From: Nephromyces sp. MM_2019
Taxonomy: Eukaryota; Apicomplexa; Aconoidasida; Nephromycida
Direction: 5' to 3'
Length of the DNA: 64,000 nucleotides
NCBI GenBank assembly: GCA_015657535.1
Contig: JADHZB010001950.1
Span: forward strand, 62,001 to 126,000
The notes below the pieces were generated by a model. It saw only the letters and a program-made list of their open reading frames with translations. It searched no databases and was not told the origin of the DNA. The translations under genes and the position numbers were made by a program. Shown here piece after piece: positions 48,523-60,905 of this stretch (the first letter of the stretch is position 1; the number at the start of each line of letters is the position of its first letter).

Positions 48523-49800
48523 TGATCAAATCTGCTGTATCCCCTCAGGTACTATATCACAGAAAAAAGATATTTTCTTGCTGAGTCAAAGCGAAAGGGT
48601 GGGTATAGTAGCTGCCAGAACCAGAAAATGTTCATGAGCAGACTACGCGGGTCTCTCCTTAGAAGTCAGCATCAATATTAATAAAGTTGCCGTTGTGGAA
48701 GTACTTGAACACAAGCAATGGAAATCATCTTATGCACGCTAATGCTGCAGTCTTAACCTTCGACTTGAGAGAAGTATCGCTGAGAAGGCTCTACTATCAC
48801 AATGTTTGACACGTGTTCTTGTAATCATACTCAAAAGCCCTTTGTCCCCGAGATTGTATGGAAGCATGGCAGTCTTACTTTTTGACGATGTGAGGCACTT
48901 ATTGCATCTAAGCGACGTACACGGAAGCTGAGCTGTGCGTAAGTTACAGAAATGATGATATTAGAGACTGGCAGCGCGGATCGAGAAGTACCAAGGAGGG
49001 ACTAAGCACTCAGTCATTTCTGGGCGGAAATGTAAACTGATAGCGAGGAAATAGTCCATCAAATGCTTGCAGAGGGAAGTCTGCTAGCCCTTTTCTAAAA
49101 TGAAAGGAAATCAAAGTCAAGGCAATGCAGCATTCTTTGCTGTTCTAGTTGGATAATTGCGAGTATTTCGCGTTATTTCGAATTCCCATTTGCTGGGTCA
49201 ATCAAATAAAAACTAAGGCCTAAAAATCTGAGGGCTTATGGCATCTTCATGTACCAATGTGACGCTAAGAATAAGTTGCAGAACAAACTAATAATTTTTA
49301 CACACCTGGCTCTACAGATGCCTTCAGTAAAATAAGAGATGCAATTTTATGTTAGCATCGCAACTGAAGCAAATGATTGTACGGAAAGCCAGTGAGGGCA
49401 AGAAATTCTAGTCTCCGTTAATGGTGCATGAGAATGAGTGTATGCACGCTTCCGCATTATGCTCATATAAACAAAAGCATTATAGTCCACTGCATACCTG
49501 CTCTTCGTGAAACCGGGATGAGGCTTCACCGCTAGTTTGGTAGAATCCAAAGGTTGCTGTGTCATTCCGCATGAAAATTTCGAATCATTTCGGGATAAGC
49601 ATACCAAAGCTAAGGTGGTAGAAGATAGTTGGAGATTTTTGTTACGCCATCACTTTCATCGCACCGATTTTATCCAGGGTTTCACGACGGTTTTGCTGCT
49701 TCCATAGATATCCAAGGGAAAACGCAGTCATAAAATTGTTAAGCTAAATGGAGATGGAAAAAGATATGTAGGGCAGAATCACTTATACTGCGCTGCTATG
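48523..49800. other. Upstream of uL22m; one exon-like stretch
   Basis: Includes the uL22m 5' flank. A minus-strand stretch at about 49610-49500 reads SKFSCGMTQQPLDSTKLAVK and ends at a gtatgc donor, which suggests an exon of another minus-strand gene. I could not extend it. Nothing else is supported. Confidence 0.3.
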
Positions 49801-49830
49801 AAGTTTCCCTGTGCCAATGCATCTAGTTTA

Positions 49831-50031
49831 TTAAGTTACACGAATAGCTTGCCAAAGGATTCGAAGGCACACACTACCACCGATGGACCATGATTTCCTC
49901 GAAGAGATACAAGAAAAAATTTTTTTTTTGTTTGTCTTTAGATGTGCAACTCTGATCGCATATAATCCTAAGCAGAAACTTGCACTCGTATCTATTTTTT
50001 CAATAGATACTTTCGTAGGTAATAAAGGCAT
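49831..50031 (-). CDS. Hypothetical 66-residue protein or first exon
   Basis: An ATG-initiated frame beginning MPLLPTKVSIEKIDTSASFC with a run of five Lys (AAC then A-rich) in the middle and a TAA stop. Composition is coding-like. It could be the first exon of a gene that includes the exon-like stretch near 49.5 kb, since several donor-like sites lie inside it. No family recognised. Confidence 0.28.
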   Translation of the reverse strand: MPLLPTKVSIEKIDTSASFCLGLYAIRVAHLKTNKKKIFSCISSRKSWSIGGSVCLRILWQAIRVT

Positions 50032-50768
50032 GTCCTAGACAATATTCCCTTAAACGACGATAACTTGCACTAAAATATCCTGAAGAGTAAAATTTACTTT
50101 CCCAACACAGGGCACACTTTTATTCCAAAAACAGATTTTGCAGATATATTTCGATGTGTTTTTCCGTTTAATTTTCGATGAAGGAGATAGACATACTTTT
50201 TTACGCGTATTATTCACACAGCAAAACTGTTTTATAATACCAAATAAAGTTGAAAATTATACGCAAAAATACTGAAACACCTAAAATCTTGGCAACAGGA
50301 AGGGGAGGATACAAAAACACGAGCGTAAATATACTTGGAAGATTTCCGGGATGAAAGAAAAATGTGCATTTCATATCACTTTACTTATAAATTTTTCCTG
50401 TAACAGGAAAGGGAAAATATCCGTAATTATGGTGGTGATCCAAATATTCAAAGCTTAACCATGCAATAGTAGCTATTTTTAGCCCTATGCTTAATGAGTT
50501 TTATCAATGTCTTCCTGGCTCCAAATATTTACCGCAGCATTGAAAATAATCAAAATAGATTCTCACAGTTAACGAAGAAGTCCCACCCAATAGCTTTGGG
50601 GATAGCAGTATGTCATTAAAAAAGACTTCATAATATTTAATGCCAATCATTATTTAATCATGTTTTAACTGTTTCATTGCCCTTTTCTGACAGTACAAAA
50701 ACATTAGAAGCTGAAACAGTATTACTACAAATTATGTGCGGAGAAGCGGATACGAAAACCTTTTGTAC

Positions 50769-50931
50769 CACTCCAGTAAAAAGCCGGAAAGAAACCGAAA
50801 GTGTGTACAAGCAGTGTAGCGAAGTAGGAAGATAATCTTTTTCGAAAGAGGCTAGTATTGTACTGACTATGCATAATGTGCTGAAGGAATGCACGTGATG
50901 GCACTGGCACTGCTACACTTTTGACTCGCAT
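50769..50931 (-). CDS. Candidate first exon with hydrophobic segment
   Basis: An ATG frame of 54 codons plus one base, ending at a gtacaa donor. It begins MRVKSVAVPVPSRAFLQHIM and ends with an aromatic hydrophobic segment (SYFATLLVHTFGFFPAFYW) that could be a membrane helix. The next exon was not found in the 700 bases below. Confidence 0.35.
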
Positions 50932-51801
50932 ACAAGAAAGTTTTGCAGGAGTAAAGAGAACAGAGCTGATAAACCTGCCTTATTTTCCCTGATGCAACTA
51001 TATAATGCATAGTTTTCTGAGTTTTGTTGAATAATATTAATGCACATAATTTCAGCGTAAACGCAAGGTGGGAAATTATTTAAGAATATGTTTTATCATG
51101 AGCAATTTATTTCCTGCTCGCTACATGACAGTCGCATCTACCACTCTAGAAGTTGCAAGTGTGATGTAATTTTACAAAAGTGTTTGTTTTTAGTATTGTG
51201 ATAGGAAAAAAAAGCGACATGCAACGCATTACCGAAACGTAAAGCTACTAGCATTTATTTTAGAAATGCTACCACAATAATTCAAATTGGCTTGACGTTC
51301 TCTTTGCAGTACATAACGGCTATGCTAACTTATACAGGAATGCAATTGAGGATTCCCATAAGGATAAAAACTGCTCTACCTTATTTATAGTATAGCAAGT
51401 ATCAGCTTAGAAGCCGAAAAGGACGCAACACTCGTTACGGGAAAAAATGGAGTACATTTTTTTATAGCTCTTCAGAGTGCCAGAAGAAAACTTTTTCATC
51501 CGCATGATTCTTAAATAAGACGGAAATAGAAAAAAATGTGTTTGTATAAAATCTGCAGCATACTTAACTAACTTGGTCGAATATCGTTCTAAACTACCTA
51601 GACAAAGCGTACAAAGCTCAAAAAATTCCCAGTAGCTTTAAAGCTTGCTGATGCTTTTAGACTTAATAACTTGCTTCGGATTGTACATAAACATGCCAAG
51701 CTAATAACAAGAAGTGATATTCATATGTAAAATTTCATTTGCTGTCAATTCGGCATAGCATATAAACTTTTAAAATTCATCTTAGCCTCGAGAATATATA
51801 C

Positions 51802-51936
51802 CTTGCTTTTGGGACATTCCTTATACTTGATTTTGCTTGCTGATGCGACTGATAAAACAAATAAATGATCAAGCAAGACATCTAACAGCACGATTACTTT
51901 CAGCTGCATTGCCTCGTCCATTCTTCTATACTGCAT
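51802..51936 (-). CDS. Candidate exon with membrane segment
   Basis: An ATG frame of 45 codons ending in phase 0 at a gtatat donor. It starts MQYRRMDEAMQLKVIVLLDV and continues with a hydrophobic run, then a basic/Cys end (KIKYKECPKSK). It may be an N-terminal signal-anchor exon. No downstream exon was identified. Confidence 0.33.
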
Positions 51937-52622
51937 CACCACTTAAGACATGGCGAAGCGATCAATAATGAAGTACATTACTTAGCTGCTACAATATGAA
52001 TATGAATTGCTTTTCTGCTCCCTTTAGTCCTCACTGCTTAAATTCATATTATAACTTCTTATTCGATTTGTGTTTAATGGCCCAAAGGCTTGGTAAGGCC
52101 GTGCCAGAATACTCGTTTCGCAGCAATGCTCTCACTGCCGCTGTTACGTAAAAGTCGACTATACTTTCAAACTTGAAACTTGAGAATTTACTGTCCTATC
52201 AGCTGAGTTTGCCTTCAGCAAATTTGAACCGGTCCGCAAGCTTCTAATGGGCAAGCGCGCCTCACCGTATTGACCATTGTCATTCCCTCCCATCGCTAGC
52301 GCTTTCGCCTAAATTGTTCGTTGAAATGCCGCATTACGCGATGGCATATTCTTTCCTTTTCTCCTCAAATAAATGTAATTAATAAGGTTGTTTTCTTGCG
52401 CCAGCGGTGATACTGGCAAGTACCAGACCACGAAGTGTGATTCCCTATGTCATAGCTACATTGCGTGCTGCACTTTGTGCCCCTGGGAGCCTGCATTAAA
52501 AGATTTTTAGTTTGAGCAGTACTTTTTTATGATTGAAATTTGCTCTCCAGGTTCTTGGGAATTTATATCACCTAGCGCGTAAAACATATAGTACCTGCTT
52601 AAAGAACACAGAGAGTGTCACG

Positions 52623-53515
52623 ATGGCTGCCCTTCCATCTAAGTCCCTAACTTCTCGTACCTCAGACTTTCAGGCCCGAATTGATGCAATGATTAATTCG
52701 ATTACTCATGCTGGGCTCCCACTACAGAGAAAAGCCTTTCAGTGCTGCGTAGATTGCTTCCCTAATTACGATAGTTTAGTCCCTAAAGAAGCACCAAAAA
52801 GTCCAGCCTTATCTGGAAAGAGCGCTTCTGAGTCTCCTGATGAATACGATGCCATTTCTCGTTGCATCCAGGAATGTCAAAAGCCGTCGGAGCAGTTTTC
52901 CAGCTCAATGCAGAATGAGATGCAGATGCTTCAAAACAATCTTCATGCATGTCAGCAGGTGCCATTAAATATTAATGATTAACAAGCTTGTCGCATGTGA
53001 AAGATGCCACGAATTTTCGCAAACATGATCTCTCTCAGTTGATAAATGGCGTTGCGCGCGCTCTGTTTAAAACAAGCCCAAAGCTCTTCGTTACGTTCAT
53101 GGGCTTTATAATGAAATTTTGGCCGTTCTTCACAGATTCCGCTTCCTTTTGCTGAATTCTGTTATTATCTATGAGTAGCATATACTGTTTGCTGCATTTC
53201 ATAAGTCGCGAAGATATTTCTCTTTTTACTTCTTCGTTTGGTTTGCTCTTCGAGCTTGATTATGCTTTTCCTCTCTTCTGTTTTTCTAAAAAGCTCATGC
53301 CTTTCACGCTGTTTTTTTTCAATATTTGACTCCTGCAGGTATGTTTTAATCGGTTTGCCCCACTTTTAAATGATGGAAAGAGTACTAGTGATCGAGGAAA
53401 GATAGAACAAGACATGGAGCAATGTGTATCCCAGTGTTTTGACCAATATGAGCCTTTTATCAACGAAATTTCTCAGCGAATGCAGTCACTACTGAACAAG
53501 CTGTCTTCTGCTTAA
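52623..53515 (+). CDS. FAM136A-like twin CX3C protein
   Basis: FAM136A is a small mitochondrial intermembrane-space protein with paired CX3C motifs, the kind imported by the Mia40 disulfide relay. Two exons, 52623-52958 and 53339-53515, join in phase 0 and encode 170 residues. Four CX3C motifs are present in order: C41-C45, C81-C85, C110-C114 (split by the intron) and C141-C145. The N-terminus (SDFQARIDAMINSITHAGLP, then LQRKAFQCCVDCF) matches the DUF842 start. There is no cleavable leader, as expected for this import route. The region between the first two motifs carries a Ser/Pro-rich insert. The ATG at 52623 is chosen because it begins the conserved part; the upstream frame has no ATG. Confidence 0.88.
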
Positions 53516-55227
53516 AATTTTCCCCTGGTTTTGCGCCGTAATTTCGTTTTTTGGGTGAGCAAGAGTTTAATGTATTTCCTTTTTTTTTATTTTTATTGCG
53601 AAAAACTCACGGTAGCTGGAGGTTGCCTTTAATTATTTCCTTTGCTATTCTGCTGGTGAGGTCTTTGATCAGCTACTGGCAACCAGGACTAATACTTTAT
53701 ACTTTATTCCTATCATTATGCTATTGCAAATTCCTATTAGTGAGTTATTTCTATTATCATGTAGCTGTGGTATCTGCTAGGTGGCTACTTAGTTTTATTA
53801 GGAGTAAAGTTTGTACATTGTTTGCTCAAATTTTCCTCTATAACTGTTGCTACAAAAGCACCAGATGCTTGAGCATAATGTTGCTGCTATTTTTCAGGGT
53901 ATAATTCGATAGGCCTAGAGATATGGTATGAGTCCCTTGCAGGACAGTGGAGGCTTGTATGATAAGAGTATGAGAAATTTGGCTTTGACGGATGATTCGC
54001 CTGGAAATTGTAGTTCTTCGCTTAGAATTTGTAGGAAGAAATGCTAATGGGCAGTTTCCTCTAATTAGACGCTTTGAAGTAACGCACTTTGGCTAAATTA
54101 CGTGTACTAATTACGCTAAATGCTTGTTTAGGTTGGATAAACTTATGCACCCGCCGTTTGGACTCCTTAAAATTTACTTTTCCCTTTTTTGTGGTATTAC
54201 CCATAATTGAAGAGCGATTGAAGTAAAACAAGATTTATGCTTTACAGAATATGCTCAAATTTGCGCTCACACTTAGCCGCGTTAGAATTTTGTTTTTTTT
54301 GGGATTAGAAGATAATACTAAAGAACTGTTAACGCGTAACTGTCGCGAAATTTTATGCGCTTATTACTATCCTGTTTTAGCTTCTCTGCCAAAGCGTTTC
54401 ACTAGTGGTTCCTTTTGTTTATTTTTACAAAGGGGGTGTTGTGACTTCTTGATCAGATTTGTGAGGCATGCTGCATGATACGATATCCCTGTGTTGTTAT
54501 ATCTATGATAAATAGAGATAATTCATTTCTGCACTTCCATGCTTCGTCTACCTTATTGATTTTTTGTCCCAATAATCAATTGGAAGCCCGTTGACGCGGT
54601 TCGGTATACTAATTTTAATCTGGGAAATAACTGGTATTTTTTTACATCTGAAGGCAACTATGAATTGCTAGCCAACTTACGTTAATATATCGGGGTAAAG
54701 ATTGCATTCGTTGCCGAACAGATCCTGCTTTTTGTGTGTTACTGTTGACAGAAGGTTTTTTGGTTATTTTATTTATTGACTGAAACTAGCCTTTTAATTC
54801 GTCCTCAGGTTGTTGCGAGGTCGTGGGATAACTTGATTTTATACTTTAGGATTTACGCTTCATGCTTTTGCAGCTGCTTGCACAACGTTATATGTATCTT
54901 CGGAATACTCTGAGCATGAGCTGTATTTATAGTTCATGGTAGAGGTTTTATGAGGAACTTTTTCTCGTTTTGTAACACAGTTGTCAAGTATGTGCGGTGG
55001 CAGAATTGCAAGCTTTTTCACTGGAAGCAGGTCATAGCATTTCTATTGGTCCACTTTCATAATTGCGGCAACATTTAATATGGTATACGCGTGTAAGAAG
55101 CAGCCAGTTACATATTCCACTAAAGGAAATTTAGTGTACCCCTTGCCTTACTGGTGCTGAGCGATGTAAGCCATGTGGGGTTGATTTACACACTTGCGCA
55201 TATTTTGCCTCTCATTTCAAGCCTGAA
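53516..55227. other. Intergenic, one exon-like block
   Basis: T-rich sequence follows the FAM136A-like gene. A plus-strand block at 54248-54460 has a good acceptor (tttatgctttacag), is open in phase 0 for 71 codons (for example GLEDNTKELLTRNCREILCA) and ends at a gtgagg donor, so it may be an exon. No partner exons were found. The open frame at 53551-53904 is hydrophobic because of T-rich DNA and is not supported. Confidence 0.3.
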
Positions 55228-55804
55228 TCACCGCTGGTTAAGATTTTGTTCTGTAGACTTTTCATTCAATATTTCATAAGACCAACCCCCTGATTGTGGC
55301 TGCGATGAGCTGTGAATGAGCAATGATTGAGGCGCTCTCGAGTGTTCTAAAAAGCCCTGCATACCGCAGTGGTATTCCAACTCAAAGCACTTATCCCTGC
55401 TGACAACGCAAAGCCATTGCTTTGTGAAAATCCAATCAGTGGATATTTTTCTGTTGAGCACTTCACAAGATTAAAAAAATTTAGAATTCAAGCTTAAGCC
55501 AGTGCAATGTATTATGCTTTCAATCTTTTTTTTGATGGGGTAAGAAGTCAAGTTGGGGGATATCATCAGGTATTCTCGCCGTTCAATAAATCCGGAAAAA
55601 TTTTTAACGCAACGCGGTCATTTTGATCTCTCTAGCCAGTAAAATATTTTCCAAATTGTTTCGCTGGTCATCGTGTCGAGATTTGGTCCTGTACCAGCCT
55701 TTAAGTTGGATGGTATGTGTCTTGCTAGCTATCGCAGCGCCTAGAGTTGGAGTATGAGAGACTCTTGAGCCTCTGCTACACTGAGGCATGTCTATACACA
55801 GCAT
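55228..55804 (-). CDS. Hypothetical two-exon protein
   Basis: Exon 1 (55804-55614, ATG start, MLCIDMPQCSRGSRVSHTPT) joins exon 2 (55450-55228, TGA stop) in matching phase, giving 137 residues. Exon 2 has a convincing protein-like run (STDWIFTKQWLCVVSRDKCF, ELEYHCG) and a polar C-terminus rich in Gln, Ser and Asn. The exon 1 donor (GC before gttgcg) is weak. No family recognised. Confidence 0.42.
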
Positions 55805-56655
55805 GGTAAGCGAAAGAAACAGCTTTAAGGAGGCATTACGCTATGCAATGCTTGAATTTGTAGAACATTCGTATATCCGCGCTAACATATAACTAAGTGC
55901 CACGAAGAATCACGTTCAGTGCATCTGATGAGTCGGCGCTGCAAGTAATCATTTGCGTGAGCACTACTTTACTATCTTACGCAGCTACGAAGCGGCCCTC
56001 AGAAGCAGCGGGGCTATCGTGTAATACTCAGTGTATACCTGTTTAAAAGTGACTGCCGTGAGTTGAAGCGTAGTTAAGGTGGTTGCTCTTGGAGCATCCC
56101 TAGTCTCCTGAGTGCTAAACTTAATTCTAGCTTCATGGGCCTATGCTGCGGCTACCTGCCAACCCGCAGGTTACCCTATACTGAACGTGAAACAATTTGG
56201 AAATTACAGATATCGCCCAGCATATCACGGTTGTGTTTGTGACTGAACCGCTAATACACACTTTGAACCCTGAACAAGCAGCTATTTCTCTGCTTCCAGC
56301 TGCTTAGAAAATAGGTTAATTCCCGTTGAGTTCTACAAAACTTGCTGCACAGAAGAGGATTCCTACGGGCCCGGTTGAAGCCATGGCATTTAACGAAGAT
56401 GCCAAGGGCTATTACTATGGTGTCCAAGAAACTCGGGAACCATAACCTTTGCAGAAAATATATTAGCCTTCAGTATTTTCACTGCTTCGACTGAAGGAGG
56501 AGCACAACCTTCACCCTTCTAGCTCGCTCAGTATTTACATAGTGACAGGAATTCCCTGGGCAAATAACACTCTTGCTTTACCAAATTGTGCCGGACGTAA
56601 AAATTTGGTTACGATGTCAGTCGTAATGTCTTCCTGGGAAATTTTGGACATTAGC

Positions 56656-56841
56656 CTATAGACGTGGGGCGCCAATTAGTTTGGTGGGGACTATTACAGG
56701 GGCAGTGTACTCCGGCAAACGTGCTGCTCTGCGTGCCTCCATGTGCTGTTCAGCTGTCAAAACGTTAAGATCAGCAACTCCAAGAATGAAGAATAAAACG
56801 CTAAATGTTGCACACCCTATAATAGCAGCAATTCCCTTCAT
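56656..56841 (-). CDS. 61-residue single-pass membrane protein
   Basis: A complete ATG-to-TAG frame. Residues 5-22 form one hydrophobic helix (AAIIGCATFSVLFFILGV); the rest is polar with a charged helix (LTAEQHMEARRAARLPEY) and a Pro/Ala tail. Helix followed by a short soluble tail, with very few residues before the helix, is typical of small accessory subunits of mitochondrial inner-membrane complexes, but that is inference. It lies 635 bases upstream of, and divergent from, the SET-domain gene. Confidence 0.65.
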   Translation of the reverse strand: MKGIAAIIGCATFSVLFFILGVADLNVLTAEQHMEARRAARLPEYTAPVIVPTKLIGAPRL

Positions 56842-57475
56842 AACTTAGCGTTTTCACAGCGATTAGTTAAGTGGCAATTTTATGGCGTCTGCAAATCAAC
56901 TGAGTACTCAAAAATGTCGCGGAAACGATCACAGTTCATTGGAGATGGAAGTGCCTGATGCTTTTAGCATATGCACCGTGACAAAATAGAAGTTATGCAA
57001 GGGCGTCTACGCCACGAATATGAGCGAGGCTTGGGTAGAGTGGGCCGCTATGTTGCTGTTGACTTTTGGCTCATCTACCAGATCAGTGTAAGAATAGGAA
57101 CACCTTACCTATTCAAGATACCCTCATAACATAATGAATTACTGAAATACACAGCTGTGCCGCATGATTATATTTTTTTAGCTCGTCTATTCCTTATGAA
57201 ATTATGGCCTTCAAGTGCTTTCTGGGGGGCCTTGCATTGTTTGATTGCAGTCATCATGCCTCTGGTGGCTCCTGATGCTTTCGATGTACAAGTCTAGAAA
57301 TTTGTATCGTAGAAAAGGGTACCCATTGTGAAGCATGACGTTGATGTTCCCACCTGAATGTCATTTTATTCCCAATGCTGCGAAAAATCCAAGACCTCAT
57401 ATTGTTTCCGTTTGATTGGAGAATTGTGTGGGAGCTACCACAGCGCAATGTAAAACATTTGAACCTGGCTTGCTA

Positions 57476-60400
57476 ATGGGGTTGATTAAAGGAACATCTG
57501 CCAGGGTGGTTTTGCGCATAGCATTTTTCTACCTTGCAATACTGAGTGTGGGGATTTGTAATGTAGCAGCTTTTTCTTGGAAATTAAGTGGTACCCATGT
57601 ACTTTTTAAGTGCTCTGGCGCCTTGGAAGACGGGAATAGATTTACCCAGTTTAATGCTTCAAGTAGAAGAGTGTCGTTTCTCCCTCTTTTCAAGCATTTG
57701 TCGGCTTTAACAACAACTTCAGCTGTGTTATATGATGCTTCGCTTATTCGAGTAAATGAGCAATTTTTCCAGCGAACAAAACTTAAATCGGTAAGCTCTA
57801 CTAAAAATAGCTGTCCCCCGCGGAACCCCAGGCGGCAGTCTTTTTCTGAGCTTCATAAAGCCCTTCGTCGTTATGATTGGCTTTGTGAGTTATATAATCC
57901 TGATTCAGCCATATCAGGTGATAGCAGGTCCAAGCAATTTTTACTTGAGTTGAACCCTATAGAAAAAAGGAATTATTCGCCAGAAGTCTCATTTAGTGAA
58001 GACTTCGAAAATAACGTTCCGTTTAGCAGTAAAGGAGGCTCCTTTGCGAAGCTTACCGCACTTGATGCAAGGCTTCGTCATTTCAATAAAAATATTAAAT
58101 CGGAAGAACCAATTTTTATGTCTGGTCTGAAAGCGGATAAACTTATAGAGCAAGGTGAGAATCTTTTAGAAATAAAAGGTAACCTGGTATTCAACTTGCC
58201 TAATATTTTACGCATATTAGATTATGCACGGAGGGAACTGAAAAATAATGTAAAGATTGCTGCATTTATGGATTTTCTGCAAAAAATTGTACCGAAGAGG
58301 TGGGATCTGCTTATGGCATGCATAGCTATCTTTTCAAAATGGTATTTCCCTTCTCTCAAGTTCGGCGTAGCAGATAGTGATAATGTGCTCAACAGCTGGA
58401 TTTTGGACCGAAAGATGGACAATCAAAGCTTCTTTCGAAAACATAGACTACTTTTTGATCTCGAACTATGGCTTTTCTATGTGAAAACTTTTCCTAATTT
58501 TGTTGGACAAGAATTAATTACAGTGCCCATTCATTGGGATTCTATGCAACTCAATTTTTTGCATCCTCATCTTAAAAACTCGGTGCTGCGAAGGAAACAC
58601 GAATTGTGGAATTTGCTGCATACTTATCAAGAGAGAGTTGAGGGAACATCATCAGATCCTTTTGTTGACCCTGTAAGCAGCTGTATCACAGAGGATGAGT
58701 GCGAGATGTTAGGTAGCTTGTCTCCAGGTTTTAATATGCTTAACTTAGCGTGGGCACATAGTGTTATATCTTCTAGATCTTTCATTTTGGGCGAAAAAGC
58801 CGACAGCATAACTAATTACTGCCTTTTGCCATTAATTGATCTCTGCAATCATGGAAAAGACGCAGCTAGTAACGTGCAGATAAATTTATTGAAGCATGAA
58901 CAGAAATGCGATGAGGATCGTAACGGTAAAGGAGCAAGTGTGCCTCCTTCGTGTAGTCAGGACGCCTCCGAGCTCTTATGGGATCGTACTTTGCTGGATC
59001 CTACTCATAATTCCGTAGCTGAAGTGCCCAACTTGCCGCTGGATTACAGCGCTATTTATAGCGAGGGGTTTGGTACTTTGTTGGAGAGTTCAAAGTTACA
59101 GTGCGGAGCTATCGCGCTTACAGCAAAAAAAAAAATTCTTCCTGGGGAGCAAATTTTACTGGACTATGGTCCCATCAACAATGATCTGCTGCTACTGAAT
59201 TATGGATTCATCATTGACAATCAGTGGGTTAACGTTGTATATTATTTGACTTGTCCGTAATTCTTTGTTAGTTATAGCCTTCCATGGCTATGCATTTTTG
59301 TGCTTTCATGAATTGCCTGCATAGAGTATTGCTTCTTATTGATATAAGATTTTTCATGTAAAAGCTAGCCTAGCTAAGCAGTTGCTTGGTGCATCAGCGT
59401 ATTTAATACTTTGGTCGTTCGCATTAGTTTTCGTGTGTTTTATCTTTCATCTCTTTCAGGCCAGATACATTGAATTTTCAGCTGACTCCAAAATGGATTA
59501 ATGAAGCAGCTACAGCTGCTGAGGTCGCGCCATTTTTCCCTGTGGGATTAGTTGGGGAGCTTAATCCTAAACTTAGTGTGAAGTTGAAAGATTTGTTCAA
59601 AATGTTTGATGGTTGGCTTACAAGGAGAAAAAAAATCACCGGTGCTTTATGTGCTAATAATTTTATTGAAGGTTCGAAAATAGAAAATAATACCCAGGAG
59701 CATGTAAACGAAGAATTAGTAGGATTTCCTATCTTCTCTATTGGCTACCACTCAGGAATTGATCCTCGATTACTGGGGCTGATAAGGGTGAGACTCTCCT
59801 GTAAAAAATATAAGGTTGATATTTTGAGGAGCATAGCTGTTACGTCCCGGAAATATTTTTTGCATTGCAAATACCTTAATCTTCTAACCTGGAAGATACT
59901 CGGCTTATATCCTAAAGTTCACATTTTTACCCTTTTACATGTTTTTTCATCTACAGTTATTGCAAATTAAAGACTCATCAATCTTGGAAAAAATTGACAA
60001 CTCTGAGATCTCCAAACCAAGTTATGTCTTTTCCCAAGAAAATGAGGTGAAGTTTTGTGACTGCGTCGTCCTTGGATGAATATGCTTGCTGTTATTTGAC
60101 TTTCATTTGATGATTCTTAAAAAACTACTGCATGGCACTAGCTTAATCTATGTTAATAATTCATAAGGTGGTCATATTTTACTTTATGGTAGCATGAGAA
60201 ACAGCATAAATATTCTGTTACACTGAAACTTTCTTCAACAGGTAAACACTGTGCGATTGCTTTTGGCTATATGCAAGGACCTTTTATTCTATTTTTTTCC
60301 TGCGAAAACTACGGAAGAAGATCTGAGGGCGCTCGTAACTGGCAAGCTTAATATGCATTCCATGGTTAGGGGCGCGCCTAATGTATTCGAAGTTGATAGA

Positions 60401-60520
60401 ATATTACAGTTAGGAATATCATCTCGACTTCTAAAGAAATTGAGTGTATTGAAAGTTATTCATTCATTAGAAATTAGGCTTGGACAAATATTAGGTAAAT
60501 ATGGGGATCAAGTTGTTTGA
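57476..60520 (+). CDS. SET-domain lysine methyltransferase, Rubisco-LSMT type
   Basis: Four exons join with agreeing phases: 57476-59256, 59460-59787, 59957-60046 and 60242-60520, giving 825 residues. The N-terminus is a signal peptide (VVLRIAFFYLAILSVGICNV then AA) with Phe at the predicted new N-terminus, followed by a basic Ser/Thr-rich stretch low in acidic residues. That is the layout of a bipartite leader for a complex plastid. The split SET domain shows LNLAWAHSVISSRSF, then LLPLIDLCNHGKDAASNV (the NH motif) and, after a long insert, PGEQILLDYGPINNDLLLLN with the catalytic-region Tyr. Exons 2-4 hold the LSMT substrate-binding domain (PRLLGLIR, then SQENE...RLLLAICKDLL, EEDLRAL). The family methylates lysines of soluble proteins. 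Rubisco is not expected as substrate in a non-photosynthetic host. The donor at 59257 (CC before gtaatt) is chosen by phase only. Confidence 0.85.
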
Positions 60521-60905
60521 CTAAGCTTGGAACATTTTTGGGATATAAAGCTACTTAGCAGAGATCACGTTTATTGGTGTTATCTAATGAAGCATATGAA
60601 TACCCTACTTATACCAAAATTCTGTGATGCCTAATAGAGATTATTCGGTCTTAAATTACCCAAGATTCAATTTATTATTAGGAGCGCTACGTTGTACGAC
60701 CATGCCATTGAGTTGACTTCGCCAAAATTATCTCCTGAAAGCATAATTTGTAATTAGAACCGGTACCCATTATCACTTGCTTCCTAACGCCCTGCCCATC
60801 GCAATGAACATTTGCTGTACTTACATTTGACGGTATCCTATATTCCTCATATGAAATTGGAGGCATCTACATAAGGAAGAGCTCGTCACACTACAAGACG
60901 AGAAG

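Noticed and set aside
53551..53904. 117-codon hydrophobic plus-strand frame that could be a membrane protein.
   Set aside because: Non-ATG start, T-rich DNA in the 3' region of the FAM136A-like gene, no motif; composition alone explains the hydrophobicity.
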